A DNA stretch of 64,000 nt, from assembly GCF_001691555.1 (NCBI RefSeq), contig NZ_MAYN01000008.1, forward strand, positions 1,134,617 through 1,198,616. Direction: 5' to 3'. Below the pieces are notes generated by a model. It was not told the DNA's origin and did not search any database. It saw nothing but the letters and a program-made list of their open reading frames with translations. Source of the DNA: Pantoea eucrina. GTDB lineage: Bacteria; Pseudomonadota; Gammaproteobacteria; Enterobacterales; Enterobacteriaceae. A program made the translations under genes and the position numbers. Shown one piece after another: positions 46,793 to 56,884 of the stretch. Within the stretch, counting starts at the first letter, position 1. Every line of letters begins with the position of its first letter.

Positions 46793-47458
46793 ATGGGTAT
46801 TTTTTCTCGTTTCGCTGACATCGTAAACGCTAATATTAATTCGCTGCTTGAGCGCGCAGAAGATCCGCAGAAACTGGTACGCCTGATGATTCAGGAGATG
46901 GAAGACACGCTGGTAGAAGTACGCTCCACTTCAGCACGCGCGCTGGCTGAGAAAAAACAGCTGCTGCGTCGCATTGAGCAGGCTGAAGTTCAGCAGTCTG
47001 AGTGGCAGGAGAAAGCGGAGCTGGCTATCAGCAAAGAGAAAGAAGATCTGGCACGCTCTGCGCTGATCGAAAAACAGAAACTCACCGATCTGATTAGTCT
47101 GCTGCAGCAGGAGTCCACGCAGGTGGATGAGACGCTGGAGCGTATGAAAGGGGAGATCGGCGAGCTGGAAAATAAACTCGGCGAAACCCGCGCCCGCCAG
47201 CAGGCGCTGACGCTGCGCCATCAGGCAGCTTCCTCATCACGCGATGTACGCCGTCAGCTTGACAGCGGCAAAATCGATGATGCGATGGCGCGCTTTGAGT
47301 CCTTTGAACGCCGTATCGATCATATGGAAGCTGAAGCGGAAAGTCAGCGCTTTGGTAAATCAAAAACGCTGGATCAGCAGTTTGCCGAGCTGAAAGCAGA
47401 CGATGAAATCAGTCAGCAGCTGGCCGCGCTGAAAGCCAGAATGAACCGCAGCGAGTGA
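46793..47458 (+). CDS. pspA: PspA, phage-shock effector and repressor
   Basis: 221 residues, nearly all coiled coil (about 25-215), with an amphipathic N-terminal helix ([16 protein letters not shown]) that binds stressed membrane. It inhibits PspF at rest and forms membrane-protecting oligomers (ESCRT-III-like) under stress. First gene of the psp operon. Confidence 0.97.
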   Translation: MGIFSRFADIVNANINSLLERAEDPQKLVRLMIQEMEDTLVEVRSTSARALAEKKQLLRRIEQAEVQQSEWQEKAELAISKEKEDLARSALIEKQKLTDLISLLQQESTQVDETLERMKGEIGELENKLGETRARQQALTLRHQAASSSRDVRRQLDSGKIDDAMARFESFERRIDHMEAEAESQRFGKSKTLDQQFAELKADDEISQQLAALKARMNRSE

Positions 47459-47466
47459 TCGCGTCC

Positions 47467-47484
47467 GGGCCCGGTTTCGGGCCC
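47467..47484 (+). promoter_or_regulatory. Hairpin between pspA and pspB
   Basis: GGGCCCG-GTTT-CGGGCCC, seven perfect GC pairs without a T-run, nine bases behind pspA. Such a stem protects the upstream mRNA end and would favour more PspA than PspB. Confidence 0.65.
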
Positions 47485-47517
47485 AGCTGAAACGGTGTAG
47501 ATGATTAAGGAGAGTCA

Positions 47518-47742
47518 ATGAGCGCACTTTTTCTTGCCATACCCCTGACAATTTTCGTGCTGTTTGTCGCGCCCATCTGGTTATGGCTGCATTACAGTAA
47601 CCGGCGCAGTGCAGGTGAATTGTCGAATAACGATATGCAGCGGCTGCAGCAGCTGACGCAGGAGGCGCAACGTATGCGTGAGCGCGTTCAGGCGCTGGAA
47701 GCGATTCTTGATGCGGAGCATCCAAACTGGAGGCAGCCATGA
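47518..47742 (+). CDS. pspB: PspB
   Basis: 74 residues: one membrane span (about 4-26) and a cytoplasmic leucine-zipper-like helix. With PspC it senses membrane stress and draws PspA away from PspF. AAGGAG ribosome site. It overlaps pspC by four bases. Confidence 0.95.
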   Translation: MSALFLAIPLTIFVLFVAPIWLWLHYSNRRSAGELSNNDMQRLQQLTQEAQRMRERVQALEAILDAEHPNWRQP

Positions 47743-48086
47743 CAGGCGATCGCAAACTCTGGCGCATTCCGCAGCAGGGCAAAGTACGCGGCGTCTGCGC
47801 CGGCGTAGCGGAATATCTTGATATACCGGTACGTCTGCTGCGCGTCATTGTTGTGCTGTCGCTGTTCTTTGGTCTGTTTATGATCACCGTGACCGCCTAT
47901 TTTATTCTCGGCTATGTGCTGGATGAGAAACCGGCCACGCTGCCAGATCAGAAACAGCCCACGGCCCGTGAACAGCTGGATGAACTGGCGCTGGCGCTGA
48001 GCCAGGATGAGCGTAGCGTACGCGATGTAGAGCGTTATGTGACTTCTGAAACCTTTAGCGTACGCAGCCGCTTTCGTCAGCTCTGA
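47739..48086 (+). CDS. pspC: PspC
   Basis: 115 residues, PspC domain: cytosolic start (RKLWRIPQQGKVRGVCAGVAEYL), one or two hydrophobic spans (about 42-66), then an acidic tail with a C-terminal PspA-contact helix. Coupled to pspB by ATGA. Confidence 0.95.
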   Translation: MTGDRKLWRIPQQGKVRGVCAGVAEYLDIPVRLLRVIVVLSLFFGLFMITVTAYFILGYVLDEKPATLPDQKQPTAREQLDELALALSQDERSVRDVERYVTSETFSVRSRFRQL

Positions 48087-48131
48087 TCCCCGGACCCTGG
48101 CGGGTCCGCCTCTCAACTCATAAGGGGCTTT

Positions 48132-48380
48132 ATGCACACTCAGCGAATGACTGCTCTGCGCCGTCGCGCAACGCCTGCGTTGAAGTCGGCCGGAAAATTC
48201 ATCATTATCAGTGCAGTAACCTATGGTCCCGGCGGGCTCGCCGGCTGGGCTGTTAAATCGGTGGCGCGCCGTCCGCTGCGCCTGTTGCTGGCGGCCGCCC
48301 TGGAACCGTTGCTGAGCAGGGCGTTTCGCCGTCTGTCAGCACGTTTCATCAGGGAAAACGATGAAAAAACTGCAAAATGA
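48132..48380 (+). CDS. pspD: PspD
   Basis: 82 residues (E. coli 73), a peripheral inner-membrane protein with a Gly/Pro-rich middle hydrophobic stretch (ISAVTYGPGGLAGWAVKSVA). A minor member of the psp response. Its end overlaps the start of ycjX by 20 bases. Confidence 0.88.
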   Translation: MHTQRMTALRRRATPALKSAGKFIIISAVTYGPGGLAGWAVKSVARRPLRLLLAAALEPLLSRAFRRLSARFIRENDEKTAK

Positions 48381-49758
48381 ACTTGTTGCGTTGATGAACC
48401 GCGGCGTGGATCGTCATCTGCGCCTGGCGGTTACGGGTCTGAGCCGCAGCGGCAAAACAGCGTTTATCACCTCGCTGGTAAACCAGCTGCTGAACGTCCA
48501 TCACGGCGCGCGCCTGCCGCTGTTCTCAGTGGTACGTGAAGAGCGCCTGCTTGGCGTAAAGCGCGTGCCGCAGCGCGAGCTTGGCACGCCGCGCTTTACC
48601 TACGATGAAGGTCTTGCGCAGCTCTACGGCGCACCGCCTGCGTGGCCCACCCCGACGCGCGGCGTCAGCGAAATGTGCCTTGCACTGCGCTACCGGCCTG
48701 ACAATTCACTGCTGCGCCACTTCAAGGATACCGCCACGCTCTATCTCGAAATAGTTGACTATCCCGGCGAATGGCTGCTCGATTTGCCCATGCTGGCACA
48801 GGATTATGTCAGCTGGTCGCGGCAGATGCGTGGACTGCTGCAGGGCGACAGAGAAACCTGGTCAGCCCGCTGGCGTGAGCTCTGCCATAATCTGGATCCG
48901 CTGGCACCCGCTAATGAAAACCAGCTGGCAGAGATTGCCGCCGCCTGGACAGACTACCTGCACCGCTGCAAAAACCAGGGGCTGCACTTTATTCAGCCGG
49001 GCCGCTTTGTGCTGCCGGGCGAGATGGCGGGCGCGCCGGCGCTGCAGTTTTTCCCGTGGCCCGATGCGGATGAGCAGGCTGTGAGCAAACTGGCCCAGGC
49101 GCCGGCCGGCAGTAATTTTGCCGTGCTGCAGCAGCGTTTTAACTACTACTGTTCGCACGTGGTGAAGGGTTTCTATAAAAATTACTTCCTGCGGTTTGAC
49201 CGGCAGATCGTGCTGGTTGATTGCCTTCAGCCGCTGAACAGCGGACCACAGGCGTTTAATGACATGCGCCTGGCGCTGACCCAGCTCATGCAGAGTTTTC
49301 ATTACGGTCAGCGAACCCTGTTCCGGCGCCTCTTTTCGCCGGTGATAGACAAATTGCTGTTTGCGGCAACGAAAGCCGATCACATCACCGCCGATCAGCA
49401 CGCCAATATGGTGTCGCTGCTGCAGCAGCTGGTGCAGGATGCGTGGCAGAACGCCGCGTTTGAAGGGATCAGCATGGATTGCCTCGGACTGGCGGCCATA
49501 CAGGCCACTGAAAGCGGTCTGGTGGATCACCGGGGTGAGAAACTGCCGGCACTGCGCGGTGAACGTCTGGCAGATGGTGAGCCCCTTACCGTTTATCCGG
49601 GCGAAGTGCCACCCCGCTTGCCGGGTAACAGCTTCTGGCAACAGCAGGGGTTTCAGTTTGAGCAATTCAGGCCGCAATCGCTGGATGTTGATCGGCCTCT
49701 GCCGCATATTCGCATGGATGCCGCGCTGGAATTTTTACTGGGAGATAAATTGCGATGA
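48361..49758 (+). CDS. ycjX: YcjX, P-loop NTPase of the psp regulon
   Basis: 465 residues, DUF463. P-loop [10 protein letters not shown] near 29-38; DYPGEW resembles a G3 switch. In E. coli ycjXF is induced with psp. Here it overlaps pspD, and no terminator stands between, so it is part of the same transcript (pspE and the ycjM-W sugar genes of E. coli are absent). Function is not known in detail. Confidence 0.94.
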   Translation: MKKLQNELVALMNRGVDRHLRLAVTGLSRSGKTAFITSLVNQLLNVHHGARLPLFSVVREERLLGVKRVPQRELGTPRFTYDEGLAQLYGAPPAWPTPTRGVSEMCLALRYRPDNSLLRHFKDTATLYLEIVDYPGEWLLDLPMLAQDYVSWSRQMRGLLQGDRETWSARWRELCHNLDPLAPANENQLAEIAAAWTDYLHRCKNQGLHFIQPGRFVLPGEMAGAPALQFFPWPDADEQAVSKLAQAPAGSNFAVLQQRFNYYCSHVVKGFYKNYFLRFDRQIVLVDCLQPLNSGPQAFNDMRLALTQLMQSFHYGQRTLFRRLFSPVIDKLLFAATKADHITADQHANMVSLLQQLVQDAWQNAAFEGISMDCLGLAAIQATESGLVDHRGEKLPALRGERLADGEPLTVYPGEVPPRLPGNSFWQQQGFQFEQFRPQSLDVDRPLPHIRMDAALEFLLGDKLR

Positions 49759-50825
49759 GTGATGAAACGCCGTTAAAAGCGCGCATCGATTTTGCCCGGC
49801 CGCTCAGCAGCGACACACAGCCACCGCTGCGTGCTGCGCAAACGTTTGATGTGAAAACAGCCGATTTTGTTGCGGCGGCCGGGACAGAGCCGCTGCCTGA
49901 AGGCGCAGGTGAAAAGATGGTGGAAGCAGCGCTGCGGCCGAAGCGCAGCCTGTGGCGCAAACTGGCTGGTGCGGGCGTGGCGGTTTTCACCGTGAGCGTG
50001 CTGGCTCAGGGCGTACAGTTCCTGCACGATGCCTGGCTGGCGCGCGACTGGTTTGCGCTGGGTAGCGGCGCGGCAGGCGGGCTGATAGTCACAGCCGGTG
50101 CCGGCGCCCTGATCGCGGAGTGGCGGCGCCTGTGGCGACTGCGTCAGCGGGCAGAAGAGCGCGACGTGGCGCGCGATTTGCTGCAGAGTCATGGCATAGG
50201 TAAGGCACGCGCTTTTTGCGAAACGCTGGCGCAGCAGGCGCGGCTCGATCAGGCGCATCCGGCGCTGCAGCGCTGGTATGCCGCGCTGCATGAGACGCAT
50301 AACGATCGCGAAATTGTCACGCTTTACGCACAGCTGGTGCAGCCGGTGCTCGATCGCCAGGCGCGCAGTGAGATCAGCCGCCATGCGGCTGAATCGACCC
50401 TGATGATCGCTGTCAGTCCGCTGGCGCTGGTGGATATGGCATTTATCGCCTGGCGCAACCTGCGGCTGGTAAACCGTATCGCTGCAATCTATGGCATTGA
50501 ACTTGGCTATTTCAGCCGTATTCGCCTGTTTCGTCTGGTTTTGCTGAATATGGCTTTTGCCGGCGCATCTGAACTGGTGCGTGAAGTGGGGATGGACTGG
50601 ATGTCGCAGGATATCGCGGCGCGCCTTTCAGCCCGCGCCGCACAGGGCATTGGTGCCGGCTTGCTGACCGCGCGGCTGGGCATTAAAGCGATGGAGCTGT
50701 GTCGTCCGCTGCCATGGCTTGAAGAGGATAAACCACGCCTTGGCGACTTCCGCCGCGACCTCGTCAGCCAGCTTAAAACCTCGCTGGCAAAAGGTGCTGC
50801 CGCATCAGAGCAGAGTGCCAAATAA
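49755..50825 (+). CDS. ycjF: YcjF, DUF697 inner-membrane protein
   Basis: 356 residues (E. coli 353). A soluble N-terminal 65 residues is followed by two spans (about 72-92 and 100-120), then a DUF697 domain with further hydrophobic helices. Coupled to ycjX by a four-base overlap. Part of the psp response; biochemical role unknown. Confidence 0.94.
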   Translation: MSDETPLKARIDFARPLSSDTQPPLRAAQTFDVKTADFVAAAGTEPLPEGAGEKMVEAALRPKRSLWRKLAGAGVAVFTVSVLAQGVQFLHDAWLARDWFALGSGAAGGLIVTAGAGALIAEWRRLWRLRQRAEERDVARDLLQSHGIGKARAFCETLAQQARLDQAHPALQRWYAALHETHNDREIVTLYAQLVQPVLDRQARSEISRHAAESTLMIAVSPLALVDMAFIAWRNLRLVNRIAAIYGIELGYFSRIRLFRLVLLNMAFAGASELVREVGMDWMSQDIAARLSARAAQGIGAGLLTARLGIKAMELCRPLPWLEEDKPRLGDFRRDLVSQLKTSLAKGAAASEQSAK

Positions 50826-50861
50826 TCACCGGCCTGGCCACTTTCATTCTGCTGTGACGCT

Positions 50862-50888
50862 AAAAGGCAACGTTTACGTTGCCTTTTT
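50862..50888 (+). terminator. Terminator of the psp-ycjXF operon
   Basis: AAAAGGCAACG-TTTA-CGTTGCCTTTTT, ten pairs with five T. Confidence 0.93.
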
Positions 50889-51036
50889 CCTTTTATGGCG
50901 GCATAAGTGGCTTTTTTTTGCGCTGTGCAATCGCAAAACTGTGTCTGGCTGTCAACTTTTCATGACACGGGCCTTCTGAGGGGCTGCAAGTTAGCGTATT
51001 ATCTCTGAAATCAAAACCTGACTAAGGCTGACTGCC

Positions 51037-52602
51037 ATGCGTTTGGAAGTTTTTTGTCATGACCGAATCGGTCTGGCGCGTGAATTGCTCGACCTGCTGG
51101 TCGCCCGCAATATTGATTTACGCGGCATCGAAATTGCCCCCCAGGGCCGTATCTATCTCAGCTTTTCTGCACTGGAGTTTGATGCTTTCAGCAGCCTGAT
51201 GGCAGAAATCCGGCGCACGCCTGGCGTCACCGATGTCCGCACCGTGGCGTATTTGCCCTCTGAACGTGAGCATCGTGCACTCAGCGCGCTGCTGGTGGCC
51301 ATGCCTGAGCCGGTATTCTCTATCGATCTTAAAGGTAAGATTGAGCTGGCTAACCCGGCGGCACAGCATCTGTTTGCGCTGGATGAACAGAAAATCCGCA
51401 ATCACAGCGTGGCGTCACTGATTGGCGGCGTTAACTTTCAGCGCTGGCTGGAGAGCGAACGGGTGGAGGCACAGACCCAGCATGTCGTCATTCAGGGGCG
51501 TGATTTTCTGATGGAGGCGCGGCCTATTTACCTCGCAGACAGTGATGAGCAGGGCGATAATCCGGTGGGCGCAATGATCACGCTGAAGTCAACGGCGCGC
51601 ATGGGACGTCAGCTGCAGAACCTCAGCGTTACCGATGAGTCTGAGTTTGATCACATCGTGGCGGTGACGCCCAAAATGCGCCAGGTGGTTGAACAGGCGC
51701 GCAAGCTGGCAATGCATGATGCGCCGCTGCTCATTGTGGGCGATACCGGCACCGGCAAGGATATGCTGGCGCGCGCCTGCCACCTGCGCAGCGCGCGCGG
51801 TAAAAAACCGTTTCTTGCGCTGAATTGCGGCTCGATTCCGGACGACGTGGCGGAGAGCGAGCTGTTCGGCCACGCCGCCGGCGCCTATCCGAATGCGCTG
51901 GAAGGGAAAAAGGGCTTTTTTGAGCAGGCCAGCGGCGGCTCGGTGCTGCTGGACGAAATCGGTGAGATGTCGCCGCGTATGCAGACCAAGCTGCTGCGTT
52001 TTCTCAATGACGGTACCTTTCGCCGCGTCGGTGAAGATCATGAAGTGCATGTTGATGTGCGGGTGATCTGCGCCACGCAGAAGAACCTGATTGAGATGGT
52101 ACAGCGCGGGGAGTTCCGCGAAGACCTGTTTTACCGGCTCAATGTGCTGACGCTGAATCTGCCGCCGCTGCGTGAACGCCCGCTTGATATCCTGCCGCTG
52201 ACAGAAATGTTTGTGGCGCGTTTTGCCGATGAGCAGGGAGTGCCGCGCCCGCGTCTTTCTCCGCAGTTACTTCCGTACCTGACGCGCTATAGCTGGCCGG
52301 GCAATGTCCGGCAGCTGAAAAACACGCTGTATCGGGCTATGACTCAGCTGGAAGGTTACGAGCTGCGTCCACAGGATATCGTGCTGCCGGAGCAGGCGCT
52401 GGATGTGTCGCTGGGTGAGGAAGCACTGGAGGGATCGCTGGATGATATTACCAGCCGCTTTGAGCGCTCGGTACTGACCCGGCTCTATCTCTCTTATCCC
52501 AGCACGCGTAAGCTGGCCAGACGTCTGGGCGTGTCACATACGGCAATCGCCAACAAACTGCGCGAATATGGGTTAGGGCAGAAGCGTGGAGAGAGTGAGT
52601 AG
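51037..52602 (+). CDS. tyrR: TyrR, aromatic amino acid regulator
   Basis: 521 residues (E. coli 513): ACT domain (1-75), PAS (about 78-190), AAA+ (about 205-430, Walker A GDTGTGKD) and C-terminal HTH (TRKLARRLGVSHTAIANKL). The sigma-54 GAFTGA motif is replaced by GAYPNA, as known for TyrR, so it works with sigma-70. It represses or activates aromatic biosynthesis and transport genes with Tyr, Phe or Trp as ligand. The extra length is at the C-terminal tail. Confidence 0.97.
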   Translation: MRLEVFCHDRIGLARELLDLLVARNIDLRGIEIAPQGRIYLSFSALEFDAFSSLMAEIRRTPGVTDVRTVAYLPSEREHRALSALLVAMPEPVFSIDLKGKIELANPAAQHLFALDEQKIRNHSVASLIGGVNFQRWLESERVEAQTQHVVIQGRDFLMEARPIYLADSDEQGDNPVGAMITLKSTARMGRQLQNLSVTDESEFDHIVAVTPKMRQVVEQARKLAMHDAPLLIVGDTGTGKDMLARACHLRSARGKKPFLALNCGSIPDDVAESELFGHAAGAYPNALEGKKGFFEQASGGSVLLDEIGEMSPRMQTKLLRFLNDGTFRRVGEDHEVHVDVRVICATQKNLIEMVQRGEFREDLFYRLNVLTLNLPPLRERPLDILPLTEMFVARFADEQGVPRPRLSPQLLPYLTRYSWPGNVRQLKNTLYRAMTQLEGYELRPQDIVLPEQALDVSLGEEALEGSLDDITSRFERSVLTRLYLSYPSTRKLARRLGVSHTAIANKLREYGLGQKRGESE

Positions 52603-52625
52603 CTGGCATAGCGGGTCCTGAACCG

Positions 52626-52656
52626 AAAAAACCGTCCCTGACAGGACGGTTTTTTT
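52626..52656. terminator. Bidirectional terminator tyrR/tpx
   Basis: AACCGTCC-CTGACA-GGACGGTT with A-run on the left and seven T on the right. Confidence 0.93.
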
Positions 52657-52665
52657 ACAGACTGA

Positions 52666-53169
52666 TTACTTCAGCGCGGCCAGCGCTGCATCGTAATCCG
52701 GCTCTTCAGTGATCTCATTGACCAGCTGGCTGTAAAGCACGTTATCATTCTCATCCAGCACCACTACTGCACGGGCGGTCAGGCCTTTTAACGGACCATC
52801 AGAGATCGCAACGCCATAATTTTCTTTGAACTCTGAACCGCGCATGGCAGAAAGCGTTACCACATTGGATACGTTCTCTGCGCCACAGAAGCGAGACTGA
52901 GCAAACGGCAGGTCAGCTGAGATGCAGAGCACAACGGTGTTGCTGGTATCACCAGAGCGCTCGTTGAACTTGCGAACCGAGGCGGCACAGACGCCGGTAT
53001 CAATACTCGGGAAGATGTTCAGCACCTTACGCTTTCCGGCATAGTCCGCCAGCGAAACATCCGCCAGATCTTTAGTGACCAGGGTAAAAGGCTGCGCCTG
53101 TTCACCTGCCTGTGGAAAATGACCGGCGACCGGGACAGGATTACCCTGAAAGTGAACGTTCTGTGACAT
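52666..53169 (-). CDS. tpx: Thiol peroxidase
   Basis: 167 residues, atypical 2-Cys peroxiredoxin. Peroxidatic Cys in DTGVCAASV near 61 and resolving Cys in SRFCGAENV near 95. It reduces lipid and other hydroperoxides with thioredoxin. Divergent from ycjG, as in E. coli. Confidence 0.97.
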   Translation of the reverse strand: MSQNVHFQGNPVPVAGHFPQAGEQAQPFTLVTKDLADVSLADYAGKRKVLNIFPSIDTGVCAASVRKFNERSGDTSNTVVLCISADLPFAQSRFCGAENVSNVVTLSAMRGSEFKENYGVAISDGPLKGLTARAVVVLDENDNVLYSQLVNEITEEPDYDAALAALK

Positions 53170-53318
53170 ACAATCTCCTTTTTGAATGAAAAGTCAGCGC
53201 AGCGCGCGACTTCACGAAAACCGCTAAAGTTTATGCCATAATTTTTAGGGGTTTACGATTACCTTTCTTGCAATAATCGCTCAGCTTCACATCAGGCGCA
53301 CAATTTTAAGGTGTAATA

Positions 53319-54305
53319 ATGAGAACAGTGAAGAGTTATCCTGAAGCCTGGCCACTGCATTCGCCGTTCGTTATCTCACGCGGCAGCCGTACTGAAGCGC
53401 AGGTTGTGGTGGTGGAAATTGAAGAAAACGGTATCAAAGGCACCGGAGAGGCGACCCCCTATGCCCGTTATGGTGAGAGCGAGGCCTCCGTGCTGGCGCA
53501 GATTGCCGCTCAGCTGCCCGCGCTGCAGCAGGGCATGACCCGAAGCGCGCTGCAGCAGTCGATGCCGGCTGGCGCAGCGCGGAATGCTATTGATTGCGCG
53601 CTGTGGGATCTTGAACGTCAGCAGCAGCATCAGACGCTGGCCGCGCTGTGCGATCAACCGCTGGCCGGACAGGTTGCCACGGCGCGCACTATCGGTATCG
53701 ATACGCCAGAGGCGATGGCCAGCAGCGCGCTGGCGCTGTGGCAGCACGGTGCAAAACTGCTTAAAGTGAAAATGGATAACCATCTGATCAGTGAGCGGCT
53801 GGTGGCGATCCGCAGCGCGGTTCCCGACGCGACCCTGATTATCGACGCCAATGAGTCCTGGGAAGCCGAAGGGCTGGCGGCACGCTGTCAGCTGCTGGCG
53901 GATCTCAATATTGCAATGCTGGAGCAGCCACTGCCAGCCGGGCAGGATGCTGCGCTGGCAAACTTTGTCCATCCGCTGCCAATTTGCGCAGATGAGAGTT
54001 GTCATACGCGCGACAGCCTGGCCGGACTGGCCGGGCGTTATGAGATGATCAATATCAAGCTGGATAAAACCGGCGGGCTGACCGAGGCGCTGGCGCTGGC
54101 AGCCGCAGCACGTGAACAGGGTTTTACGCTGATGCTGGGCTGTATGCTCTGCACCTCACGCGCTATCCGGGCCGCGCTGCCACTGGTTTCGCAGGCTGCC
54201 TTTGCCGATCTGGATGGCCCGACCTGGCTGGCAGCGGATGTCGATCCCGCACTCTCATTCAGCTACGGCAGCCTTAATCCGGCGCCTGCCAGCGCAGCAG
54301 ATTAA
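53319..54305 (+). CDS. ycjG: L-Ala-D/L-Glu epimerase
   Basis: 328 residues, enolase superfamily (muconate-lactonizing subgroup). LKVKMD holds the catalytic Lys; metal ligands are Asp in IIDANESW, Glu in MLEQPLP and Asp in ICADESC; second base Lys in NIKLDKTGG. It epimerises L-Ala-D-Glu from murein so the dipeptide can be degraded. Its partners mpaA and mppA follow. Confidence 0.95.
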   Translation: MRTVKSYPEAWPLHSPFVISRGSRTEAQVVVVEIEENGIKGTGEATPYARYGESEASVLAQIAAQLPALQQGMTRSALQQSMPAGAARNAIDCALWDLERQQQHQTLAALCDQPLAGQVATARTIGIDTPEAMASSALALWQHGAKLLKVKMDNHLISERLVAIRSAVPDATLIIDANESWEAEGLAARCQLLADLNIAMLEQPLPAGQDAALANFVHPLPICADESCHTRDSLAGLAGRYEMINIKLDKTGGLTEALALAAAAREQGFTLMLGCMLCTSRAIRAALPLVSQAAFADLDGPTWLAADVDPALSFSYGSLNPAPASAAD

Positions 54306-54987
54306 TCATCGCCTCAAGATAGCGTTCGGTGGCCTCATCCACCGAAACAGGCGGCATTTCAGCCGTGATGCAGAGTAGCCCGAGATCGGCGCACCAGCTG
54401 CCAAATGAACCCGGCGTGGCATACCCCACGCTGCTCACCACCGGCAAAGCGGTTTGCTCACCCAGCCAGCGCGCCAGCGCGCTGTGGTGGGGATCGTCAA
54501 TACACGCCAGCGGTTCATGCCATGAAACCACCCAGCGCGGCTGCAGTTGATGGATCAACTGACACAGTGCGCTGGTTTCGGGTTCGGAAGCGGGCTTCTC
54601 GCCGGTAGAGAGCACCACATCGCGTGCGTCAGCCGCACTGTTCCAGCGGTAGTGTGTCTCGCCCCGCTGCCAGTTAGCGGCGGGAAAGTTACGGTTGAGA
54701 TCGACGCCGCGCGCATTGGCGCGCAGCCCGAGCTGACAGCCATCCGGATTCACGGCCAGAATCACATGATGGCGGCACAGAGAGGCGGGCAGCGTCCGCA
54801 GCGCGGCGGAAAGCGTGGCGATCGCGGCGTTCTCATCGCCGTGAGTACCGGCAATAATCAGTCCGCTCTCCTGGTCAGCGGCCTGCGCCGGAAACCAGAG
54901 CAGCGGGGCGCCGAGCACCGAACGGCCATACTGCTGCCAGACCGCATCAAGCTGACCGCGCTGCGGACGCGGGTGATGAAATGACAT
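54274..54987 (-). CDS. mpaA: Murein tripeptide amidase
   Basis: 237 residues, M14 zinc carboxypeptidase family. GTHGDENA gives the zinc His and Glu, VSWHEPL the third zinc His, and ITAEMPP the catalytic Glu. It cuts diaminopimelate off L-Ala-D-Glu-mDap. ATG 54987 with AGGAGAG is the start; the open frame to 55065 is not conserved. Its last 32 bases overlap the end of ycjG on the other strand. Confidence 0.94.
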   Translation of the reverse strand: MSFHHPRPQRGQLDAVWQQYGRSVLGAPLLWFPAQAADQESGLIIAGTHGDENAAIATLSAALRTLPASLCRHHVILAVNPDGCQLGLRANARGVDLNRNFPAANWQRGETHYRWNSAADARDVVLSTGEKPASEPETSALCQLIHQLQPRWVVSWHEPLACIDDPHHSALARWLGEQTALPVVSSVGYATPGSFGSWCADLGLLCITAEMPPVSVDEATERYLEAMINLLRWQAPD

Positions 54988-55169
54988 ATCAGGCTCTCCT
55001 GTGAGCGGCTCTGCAAACGAGCGGGGCGCGGGTGTATCGGGCACTACACTAACGGTAAACAGCAAACCGGGAAATAGCTACATACCCATCAGTAATTTGC
55101 GTTACAGTTGCCGGAGTTGCTGGCGACATTACGCACTTCAGGTCGCCCTTTTTCTGTTAAGGAGTGATG

Positions 55170-56789
55170 ATGAAGTCTCTGTTTTGCCTTTCAGCGCTGG
55201 CGCTGGTCGTCAGCAGCACATTTTTTCCGGCTGTCGCTGCCGATGTACCGGCGGGCGCGCAGCTCGCCAGCCAGCAGACGATTGTTCGTCACATTAAAGA
55301 TGAACCCGCCTCGCTTGATCCGATGAAAGCCGTAGGGCTGCCGGAGATTCAGGTCATGCGCGATCTGTTTGAGGGCCTCACCAGTCAGGATGCCAAAGGC
55401 CAGATTGTGCCCGGCGTGGCAGAGAGCTGGAGCAGTACCGACAATAAAATCTGGCTATTTACCTTGCGTAAAGACGCACGCTGGTCAGATGGCAGTCCGG
55501 TTACCGCCCAGGATTTTGTCTACAGCTGGCAGCGCCTGGTTGATCCGAAAAACAGCTCACCCTTTGCCTGGTTTGCTGCGCTGAGTGGTATTGAGAATGC
55601 AGAAGCGATTACCAAAGGCAGCATGAATCCGGATAAGCTGGGCGTAATGGCCACCGATGCCACGCATCTTAAAGTGACGCTGTCACGGCCGGTACCGTGG
55701 CTGCCAGCTATGATGGCCAACGCCGCGCTGTTTCCCGTACCACAAAACGTTATCAAGGCCGAAGGTGAAACCTGGACCGCCCCGGGCAAGCTGGTGGGAA
55801 ACGGTGCCTATCAGTTGCAGTCGCGGGTCGTAAACGAAAAAATCGTGCTGGTGCGCAATAAACACTACTGGGATGACAAACATTCGGTTCTGACGCAGGT
55901 GACGTTTCTGCCCATCAACGAAGAGTCCAGCGCCACTAAGCGCTACCGTGCCGGGGATATCGATATCACCGAATCGTTCCCGAAAAACATGTATTCGCTG
56001 CTGAAAAAGAGCCTGCCGGGCGAGGTTTATACGCCAGACCAGCTGGGGACCTATTACTACGCCTTCAATACGCAGAAAGGCCCCACGGCCGATGTGCGCG
56101 TGCGTAAAGCGCTATCGTGGAGTATCGATCGCCGCATTATCGCAGAGAAGGTGCTGGGCACCGGCGAAAAGCCGGCATGGCATTTTTCGCCCGATGTGAC
56201 GGCCGGGTTTACGCCGCAGCAGAGCTATCTGCAGCAGCATAGCCAGCAGGAGCTGAATGCGCAGGCAAAAGCGCTGCTCGCGTCAGCGGGTTTCGGTCCG
56301 GCTAAGCCGCTGCATCTGACGCTGCTCTACAACACCTCAGAGAGCCACCAGAAAATTGCTATCGCTGTCGCCTCTATGTGGAAAAAGAATCTGGGGGCAG
56401 ACGTCACGCTGCAGAACCAGGAGTGGAAAACTTACATCGACAGCCGCAATAGCGGGAATTTTGATGTGATCCGCGCCTCATGGATCGGGGATTACAACGA
56501 ACCTTCTACTTTCCTCAGTCTGCTGACGGCCAGCCACAGCGGGAATATTGCGCGTTTCAACAATGCGGAGTATGACGCGGTGCTGGCGAAAGCGCGTACC
56601 GATACCAGCGTGCAGGCGCGCAACGCGGATTACAATAAAGCGGAGCAGATCATTGCCGACCAGGCACCCATTGCCCCGCTCTATCAATATACAAACGGCC
56701 GCCTGATCAAACCCTGGGTGAAAGGATATCCCATTACAAATCCGGAAGATGTGGCTTACAGCCGCGAACTGTGGATTGAAAAACACTGA
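55170..56789 (+). CDS. mppA: MppA, murein peptide-binding protein
   Basis: 539 residues with a Sec signal peptide (start MKSLFCLSAL, cleavage near VAA). SBP family 5, alike to E. coli MppA throughout (HIKDEPASLDP; GLPEIQVMRDLFEGL; ATKRYRAGDIDITESFPKNM). It hands murein tripeptide to the Opp permease. GTG-ATG-ATG allows three starts; the third ATG has the best spacing from AAGGAG. Together with ycjG and mpaA it recycles cell wall. Confidence 0.95.
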   Translation: MKSLFCLSALALVVSSTFFPAVAADVPAGAQLASQQTIVRHIKDEPASLDPMKAVGLPEIQVMRDLFEGLTSQDAKGQIVPGVAESWSSTDNKIWLFTLRKDARWSDGSPVTAQDFVYSWQRLVDPKNSSPFAWFAALSGIENAEAITKGSMNPDKLGVMATDATHLKVTLSRPVPWLPAMMANAALFPVPQNVIKAEGETWTAPGKLVGNGAYQLQSRVVNEKIVLVRNKHYWDDKHSVLTQVTFLPINEESSATKRYRAGDIDITESFPKNMYSLLKKSLPGEVYTPDQLGTYYYAFNTQKGPTADVRVRKALSWSIDRRIIAEKVLGTGEKPAWHFSPDVTAGFTPQQSYLQQHSQQELNAQAKALLASAGFGPAKPLHLTLLYNTSESHQKIAIAVASMWKKNLGADVTLQNQEWKTYIDSRNSGNFDVIRASWIGDYNEPSTFLSLLTASHSGNIARFNNAEYDAVLAKARTDTSVQARNADYNKAEQIIADQAPIAPLYQYTNGRLIKPWVKGYPITNPEDVAYSRELWIEKH

Positions 56790-56884
56790 GTAGTTTGCGT
56801 CACGTTTGCATACACCGGCGCGATTGCAACTGAAAGGCGTCGCGCTAGACTGTAGCGTACTGATTCAGGACGTGGAGTGGGGAC

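Noticed and set aside
47467-47484. Terminator between pspA and pspB
   Set aside because: Perfect hairpin but no T-run, and pspB follows in the same operon; kept as an mRNA-stabilising stem.
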